Source: Oscillospiraceae bacterium (GTDB lineage: Bacteria; Bacillota; Clostridia; Oscillospirales; Oscillospiraceae). From it: DNA of 64,000 nucleotides. The position numbers were made by a program, and so were the translations under genes. The stretch spans positions 62,001 through 126,000 of the forward strand of contig JAGFXR010000001.1 in NCBI GenBank assembly GCA_017861365.1, given 5' to 3'. The notes under the pieces are model-generated. The model was not told the origin of the DNA. It saw only the letters and a list, made by a program, of their open reading frames with translations, and searched no databases. Below, piece after piece: positions 59,679 through 64,000 of this stretch; positions within the stretch are counted from its first letter, which is position 1; the number at the start of each line of letters is the position of its first letter.

Positions 59679-59716
59679 GCAAGCTCCCAGCTGACAGGAC
59701 ACAGCTGGGAGCTTGC
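59679..59716 (+). terminator. Strong hairpin after the small protein gene
   Basis: Perfect 15-bp arms (59679-59693 with 59702-59716) with an 8-nt loop; no clear T-run follows (GTTGTAT). It may attenuate transcription into the recombinase gene. Confidence 0.65.
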
Positions 59717-59853
59717 GTTGTATAGGAAACACGAGGGGACGGTGTGATTTCCTTCCTGATTAATAAAAGTGGAAATTTCTTTTATAGTTGATAGTTTCAG
59801 TTCTTCTGATATAATAGAATCATGATACAACGAACTTTTGGAGGTAACGCAGT

Positions 59854-61521
59854 ATGGATATTCACAGTGTACGGCAGGAGATGCGGCGAAAAGCCATTTA
59901 TGACATTCCTCTGAGGGTTACCTTCTATGCTCGCGTTTCCAGTGAATCGGATGAACAGCTCAACTCTCTGGGCAATCAGATTTCTTACTACGAGGAACTT
60001 ATTAAAAAGAACCATGCATGGACATTTGTTTCGGGGTATATCGACGAAGGGCTGTCCGGCATCTCCACAAAAAAGCGTGAAAATTTTCACCGCATGGTGG
60101 ATGACGGAAGAAACGGGAAGTTTGACCTGATTATCACAAAGGAAATTTCCCGTTTTGCCCGTAATACCTTGGATTCGATTTCCTTTACTCGCGAGCTGCT
60201 GGCTGCCGGAGTGGGAGTGTTCTTTCAAAACGATAACATCAATACGCTGGACGAGGATTCCGAACTGCGGTTGACTATTATGTCTGGCATCGCACAGGAC
60301 GAGCTTCGAAAGCTCTCCAGCCGTATTAAATTTGGGCATCAGCAGGCGATTAAGAAAAATATTGTACTGGGGAACAGCCGTATCTTCGGATATGTCAAAC
60401 AGGACAAGCGTCTTGTGATTGATGAGGAACAGGCGGTTATGGTGCGTGAACTGTTTGAGCATTACGCCACCGGACAATACAGCATGAAGGAGCTGGAGCG
60501 TCTGTTGTGGGATAAGGGTTACCGCAACAGCAACGGGAATAAAATCGCGCATTCCACCATGTCTAATATTATCTCCAACCCAAAATATAAGGGATATTAT
60601 GTGGGCAACAAGGTGAAGGTTGTGGACATGTTCACGAAAAAACAAAAATTTCTCCCCCAGGAGGAATGGGTGATGTTCAAGGATGAGACAGGTGAACTTG
60701 TTCCCGCCATTGTAACCGAAGAGCTCTGGGACACGGCTAATGGCATTCTGCAAACAAGAAGCGAGGATGTACGTTCCCGACAGGGAATCTGCAATCACGC
60801 CAATCTCTTAACGGGGAAGATGCTTTGTACCCATTGCGGGCAACTGTATTACCGCAAGGACGCAAAAGGGCGGGATGGAACCAAGACCAGCAAATGGGTG
60901 TGCAGCGGGAAAATCAACAACGGAGCCGATTCCTGTCCGTCCTTTGCGGTATATGAGAACGAGCTGCAGCCGGTTTTGTATGAGGTGTTCCGTGAGACGG
61001 AGGCGAATGCGGAGGCGCTGATTGAGGAATACATCCGTATGTATCAGACACTGGAGGAGGACGGCGAGCTTCCCAAGAAAATGGCCGTTCAAACAGCCGT
61101 AATTGAAACGGCACAAAAGAAAAAGAGCAAGCTGCTGGGCTATAATGCCATGGGGGAATTGTCTGATCAAGACTTTTTAGCGATGAATCGGCAATGTGAA
61201 AGGGAAATCCAGGCTGCCGAGCAGGAGCTTGCGGCATTGGAGGAAGAGAGGAATTCAAAGGATGATTTTAAAAAGCATATCGATGCCATCCGCAGAGTTC
61301 TGCGGGAGGCCCAGCGAGACGCGGCGCAGGGGATCATCAACAAGGAGTTTGTGGACAGGTACATCGACAAGATATATGCCACGCCGGAGGAGGGGCGTCT
61401 GCGGCTTGAAATCAAGATTTTTACCGGAGAAACCACGCAGAAATACCTCTCCCAGCTCAAAAGTCGTACGGGTCACACGTCTAAAAAGATGATTCAGTCC
61501 TACGAGACCGGCATGCAGTAA
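59854..61521 (+). CDS. Large serine recombinase
   Basis: 555-aa site-specific recombinase. The N-terminal resolvase domain has FYARVSSESDEQLNSLGNQI (catalytic Ser29), GYIDEGLSGISTKKRENFHRMVDDGRNGKFDLIITKEISRFARNTLDSI and SGIAQDELRKLSSRIKFG. Then the recombinase domain (GNSRIFGYVKQDKRLVIDEEQAVMVRELFEHYATG; STMSNIISNPKYKGYYVG), a zinc ribbon (LCTHCGQLYYRK..WVCSGK) and a C-terminal coiled coil (AAEQELAALEEERN). This is the transposon/integrase type. It appears intact. Confidence 0.93.
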   Translation: MDIHSVRQEMRRKAIYDIPLRVTFYARVSSESDEQLNSLGNQISYYEELIKKNHAWTFVSGYIDEGLSGISTKKRENFHRMVDDGRNGKFDLIITKEISRFARNTLDSISFTRELLAAGVGVFFQNDNINTLDEDSELRLTIMSGIAQDELRKLSSRIKFGHQQAIKKNIVLGNSRIFGYVKQDKRLVIDEEQAVMVRELFEHYATGQYSMKELERLLWDKGYRNSNGNKIAHSTMSNIISNPKYKGYYVGNKVKVVDMFTKKQKFLPQEEWVMFKDETGELVPAIVTEELWDTANGILQTRSEDVRSRQGICNHANLLTGKMLCTHCGQLYYRKDAKGRDGTKTSKWVCSGKINNGADSCPSFAVYENELQPVLYEVFRETEANAEALIEEYIRMYQTLEEDGELPKKMAVQTAVIETAQKKKSKLLGYNAMGELSDQDFLAMNRQCEREIQAAEQELAALEEERNSKDDFKKHIDAIRRVLREAQRDAAQGIINKEFVDRYIDKIYATPEEGRLRLEIKIFTGETTQKYLSQLKSRTGHTSKKMIQSYETGMQ

Positions 61522-61648
61522 TCAATCCCTTTCGGGTAATCACTTGAGAGGTGCCGTTAGGTGATGTGTTGACTGACAAAGAAGTCGGTGATCAAATATG
61601 TCACGTGAAGGTTCAAATGTCAGTGAATCATTGCTTAATATGCATGAG

Positions 61649-61684
61649 ACACCAGGAGGTCGGTTTTAACCGTCCTCCTGGTGT
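61649..61684 (+). terminator. Terminator-like hairpin between recombinase and flavodoxin genes
   Basis: Seventeen-bp stem (ACACCAGGAGG outer arm, CGGTT inner arm) with one T-T mismatch; TTTTT follows six bases later on the plus strand. Confidence 0.7.
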
Positions 61685-61713
61685 TGGTGTTTTTAACGTT
61701 TATGGAGCGGGTG

Positions 61714-62139
61714 TTATCCCGCCAGAGCCCGGCCCATGGCAAGAAGGGTGTCCCGGATTGAATCGTCGGGCGCATCCTGACAGATGACGCTCTCATGGGC
61801 CAGACGCGCGCCCATCTGGAGACAGCGCTCCTCCCAGTCCCGCATCCATTGCCCGTCTCCCCAGCCATAGGAGCCGAACAAAGCAATCGGCTTATCGGAC
61901 AGCTTGGGGATGCAGTTTAGAAACATCGGCTCAAATTCCATATCCTCCAGCTCCTCCGCACCCATGGAAGGGCAGCCGAAGGCAATGACGTCATAGCCAT
62001 CCATTTGATCCACGGAAAATTCTCCCGCTGTGTACATCGTGATATCCCCGCCGGCGGAAGCGATGCCCTCTTTGATGGAGAGCGCCATAGCCTCCGTATT
62101 TCCGGTTCCGCTCCAAAATACAATTGCTGCCTTTTTCAT
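61714..62139 (-). CDS. Flavodoxin
   Basis: 141-aa FMN-binding electron carrier: AIVFWSGTGNTEAMALSIKEG is the phosphate loop, and FGCPSMGAEELEDMEFEPMF and LFGSYGWGDGQWMRDWEERC form the flavin loops. Short-chain flavodoxins replace ferredoxin under iron limitation in many bacteria. It lies 24 nt after the DUF3793 gene and shares its promoter and the GTTAG-N6-CTAAC operators. SD AAAGGTGAGG. Confidence 0.93.
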   Translation of the reverse strand: MKKAAIVFWSGTGNTEAMALSIKEGIASAGGDITMYTAGEFSVDQMDGYDVIAFGCPSMGAEELEDMEFEPMFLNCIPKLSDKPIALFGSYGWGDGQWMRDWEERCLQMGARLAHESVICQDAPDDSIRDTLLAMGRALAG

Positions 62140-62163
62140 GAGTTACCTCACCTTTCTAAAAAA

Positions 62164-62715
62164 TTATGCCGCCACAGTCAGCTGTTCGATGGATTTTCCT
62201 AATTGGAATTGCTTCAAATAGCAATCGGTACATTTTTTGTATCGATCAAATCGTTTTATCGACTCGGATTCGTCTCCGTATACCTTCCAGCAACCGGTGC
62301 ACTTGCAGTTTTTCCCTTGATTTCTCATAAAACCGACCACATCCCGCAAAGGATATTGCAACAGCAGGCCGATTTCGTGCGGGAAAGCGCCCTGTTTTGA
62401 CATCCGTGCCGAAATTTCCTTGATAAACCCGTCCACAGAGCAGTCTTGATACCCCAGCTTCGTGAGAAATCGCTGGGTGATGGGATTGCCAAGCTCTTTA
62501 AGGGCCATCCGTTCCCGGTATACCAAAATGAGAGCTGCCGCTTTGCCGTCTCTGAGCACCGTAATGTTGATGCCTTTTCCTCTCAGTCGCCGGTTGGCAT
62601 CGGATACCTGCCTCTCAAGCTCTGATAAAGAACGATAAGGGAAGCGAAATAGGCTCCCGCACTTCATGCCGGCCAGGGTGGGCGCGCAGTATTGGATGAA
62701 ATACGAATCGATCAT
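62164..62715 (-). CDS. DUF3793 family protein
   Basis: 183 aa. Recognised as DUF3793 from APTLAGMKCGSLFRFPY at the N-terminus, ALILVYRERMAL, and FPHEIGLLLQYPLRDVVGFMRNQGKNCKCTGCWKVYGDES, with a Cys pair CKCTGC and a second KKCTDCYLKQFQ near the C-terminus. No biochemical role is known; the family commonly lies beside flavodoxins. Here it is the first gene of a two-gene operon under a strong promoter with two operator motifs. SD AAAGGAG. Confidence 0.85.
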   Translation of the reverse strand: MIDSYFIQYCAPTLAGMKCGSLFRFPYRSLSELERQVSDANRRLRGKGINITVLRDGKAAALILVYRERMALKELGNPITQRFLTKLGYQDCSVDGFIKEISARMSKQGAFPHEIGLLLQYPLRDVVGFMRNQGKNCKCTGCWKVYGDESESIKRFDRYKKCTDCYLKQFQLGKSIEQLTVAA

Positions 62716-62732
62716 GCGGATTCACTCCTTTG

Positions 62733-62748
62733 ATTAGTAACTGCTAAC
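62733..62748. promoter_or_regulatory. Putative operator, ATTAG-N6-CTAAC
   Basis: ATTAG-TAACTG-CTAAC, 18 nt before the DUF3793 ATG; secondary site of the motif. Confidence 0.6.
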
Positions 62749-62765
62749 TAAATGAGATGGATGTG

Positions 62766-62781
62766 GTTAGCAAAAACTAAC
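62766..62781. promoter_or_regulatory. Putative operator, GTTAG-N6-CTAAC
   Basis: GTTAG-CAAAAA-CTAAC, 7 nt after the -10 box, over the expected transcription start. Confidence 0.75.
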
Positions 62782-62788
62782 TATACCT

Positions 62789-62817
62789 ATCTTACAAAAT
62801 CAATTTTGGTTTGTCAA
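62789..62817 (-). promoter_or_regulatory. Promoter of the DUF3793-flavodoxin operon
   Basis: Minus-strand TTGACA (62812-62817), 17-nt spacer, TAAGAT (62789-62794). Confidence 0.85.
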
Positions 62818-62878
62818 GCGTTTTTCAAAGAAGCCTTTTATGGGGACATGAAGAAAGTTCAAGGGATCGGTTGAGAGC

Positions 62879-62931
62879 AAAAACGTGCTTCCCCCGGGTC
62901 GTTAAAACGTACCCGACGGAAGCACGCAAAA
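62879..62931 (-). terminator. Terminator of the amino-acid permease gene
   Basis: Outer stem CGTGCTTCC / GGAAGCACG and inner CGGGT / ACCCG; T-runs on both sides (TTTTTG on the minus strand). Confidence 0.8.
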
Positions 62932-62950
62932 AGGCTGACGGAAACGGGAA

Positions 62951-64000
62951 TTAACCCAAATCCAGCTGTGGCACAGGGTTTCGCAGCCCTTTGGTGATGA
63001 GAAGTAAATAGACAAAGCCGATTGCAAGCCAGCCGAAACCGACCACATGAGCGTTTACCCCGAGATTGATGAAGATGGCCAGTGAGACGAGCAGACCGAT
63101 GATAGGGCAAATCAGATATTGAAGCGCGGCCTTTCCGGGAGCTTGAAGGCGTGCCTCGGTATTTTTGAAGTAGAATTTCCAGACCACGGAGATGTTCAGC
63201 AGCATAAAGCCCACCAGTGCGCCAAAGCTGACCATGGTAGAAATCAGCGCCAGAGAACAGAACAGAGCGATGGGTGTGATGACAATTCCAACAAAAATAG
63301 TGGCGGCATAGGGTGTCTGATGCTTTTTGCTGATGTAAGAGAGTGCTTTAGGCAGAACTCCGTCTCGTCCCATGGCAAACAGGACTCTGGACACCGCAGC
63401 CTGGGAGGTCTGACAGGTTGCCACGCCAAAGGACAGAACGAGGGTGAACGTGGTTAAGCCGGTCAGCCACGGTCCGCCGACATAATTCACGATTTCAATA
63501 AAGGCGGAGTCCACAGACAATTCCTCATAGTTGGGATACGCAATGCCGCAGAAGAAGGTGAGCACAATAAAGATGAGGCCGATCAGCAGGATGGCGAAAA
63601 TAATGGCCCGCCCCACGGTTTTCTCCGGCTTGACGGATTCCTCCGCCAGAGTGCTGATGGCGTCGAAGCCGAGATAGCTCAAGATGACAATTCCGGTGGC
63701 CTGAAGAACGCCGGAGAGATGAAAGGAGCCGGGATGATAGAAGGAGATGGTATTAAAATGAACGGTGCCGTTGGCCCACAGGCGGATGGTGCAGCCGATA
63801 AAAGCGATGATGACGATGATTTGCAGCGCAAACAAAATCCAGCTGCACTTCGACATCAGGTCGACGCCTAGGATATTGATGGCGGTGCTGAACACAATAA
63901 AGAACAGTGTCCACGCCCAAAGGGGAATTGCTGGAAGCAGCGCGTTGGCAAAGGAGCTGCCGATGATGACCACCGTGGCGGGCATCAGGAAATAATCCAG
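62951..64000 (-). CDS. APC-superfamily amino-acid permease (partial, N-terminus beyond window)
   Basis: C-terminal 349 residues of an amino acid-polyamine-cation transporter. The frame is open to the right edge (LDYFL before MPATVVIIG), so the first helices lie outside. Conserved: LSYLGFDAISTLAEESVKPEKTVGRAI, the APC motif for helices 6-7, and FAMGRDGVLPKALSYISKKHQTPYAATIF, typical of the cationic amino-acid/YfnA-type group. About nine hydrophobic helices are visible. Substrate unknown. Confidence 0.9.
   Translation of the reverse strand: MDYFLMPATVVIIGSSFANALLPAIPLWAWTLFFIVFSTAINILGVDLMSKCSWILFALQIIVIIAFIGCTIRLWANGTVHFNTISFYHPGSFHLSGVLQATGIVILSYLGFDAISTLAEESVKPEKTVGRAIIFAILLIGLIFIVLTFFCGIAYPNYEELSVDSAFIEIVNYVGGPWLTGLTTFTLVLSFGVATCQTSQAAVSRVLFAMGRDGVLPKALSYISKKHQTPYAATIFVGIVITPIALFCSLALISTMVSFGALVGFMLLNISVVWKFYFKNTEARLQAPGKAALQYLICPIIGLLVSLAIFINLGVNAHVVGFGWLAIGFVYLLLITKGLRNPVPQLDLG

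Larger units (their letters stand above)
59440..61640 (+). mobile_element. Large-serine-recombinase element or remnant
   Basis: Contains a small 50-aa gene and a large serine recombinase, lying exactly at the break of the permease gene. Boundaries are approximate: the left edge is near 59430-59450 and the right edge somewhere between 61522 and 61700. I could not define clear terminal repeats. There are no cargo genes, so this is either a minimal element or a remnant that accompanied a deletion. Confidence 0.5.

Noticed and set aside
59430-61600. Defined att or terminal repeats of the recombinase element
   Set aside because: Short similarities near both ends (for example GCCGTTA/GGCGTTA) are too weak to be called repeats by eye.

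Overview
The window is from an anaerobic, endospore-forming, fairly GC-rich Clostridia bacterium, most likely of the Oscillospiraceae/Ruminococcaceae type. This is inferred from gene content: the complete oxygen-independent (cbi) corrin route, an alpha/beta-type small acid-soluble spore protein, a Met-specific T-box, an S-layer-homology surface protein and many Clostridia-type families. No rRNA, tRNA or CRISPR array was seen.

Region 1 (1-18,065, minus strand) is an adenosylcobalamin locus. A promoter, a cobalamin riboswitch and an intrinsic terminator precede a tightly overlapping run: cbiM-N-Q-O (cobalt ECF importer), cbiK, D, L, F, G, H, J, ET fusion, A, cobT, cbiB, cobD and cbiP (cut by the window start). 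cbiC is not in the window. A second short operon, cobU-cobS-cobU-like, has its own promoter.

Region 2 (18,109-29,114, minus strand) is sulfur-flavoured. A T-box leader with a probable AUG (Met) specifier controls a cystathionine gamma-synthase-type enzyme and a PatB/MalY C-S lyase. Directly upstream, a strong promoter drives a candidate operon: NifX-like protein, nitrogenase-like D and K subunits, a sulfonate/taurine-type ABC importer, an Fe-ADH-family dehydrogenase and an aminotransferase. The D-like subunit keeps, by eye, the three P-cluster cysteines and both cofactor ligands of NifD. No NifH is present in the window.

Region 3 (29,231-42,213) is mixed: tcdA, uppP, a bactofilin with a membrane coiled-coil partner, a divergent pair of unknown proteins, prfB, a polysaccharide deacetylase, a DUF11-type protein, a spore SASP, and a TetR repressor divergent from an MFS exporter with two near-identical operators flanking the promoter.

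Region 4 (42,245-49,425) is a flavin-based extracellular electron-transfer operon: a ferric-reductase-like membrane protein with a C-terminal FMN domain, ApbE flavin transferase, EetA-like and EetB-like proteins, and an S-layer protein with two FMN domains. It shares an inverted-repeat operator (GTTAG-N6-CTAAC) placed just after the -10 box with a His/Cys-rich protein at 49 kb and a DUF3793-flavodoxin pair at 62 kb, suggesting one regulon, plausibly metal-responsive.

Region 5 (50,641-56,709, plus strand) is the most unusual locus: a cysteine synthase fused to a Xi-class glutathione-transferase (glutathionyl-hydroquinone-reductase-like) domain, followed by three more stand-alone paralogs and two GNAT acetyltransferases. 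All four transferase domains keep the active-site Cys.

Region 6 (56,905-64,000) holds an amidohydrolase, an amino-acid ABC ATPase broken by a one-base frameshift that creates a false fusion, and a 5'-truncated permease abutting a large-serine-recombinase element. Then come the flavodoxin/DUF3793 pair and an amino-acid permease cut by the window end.
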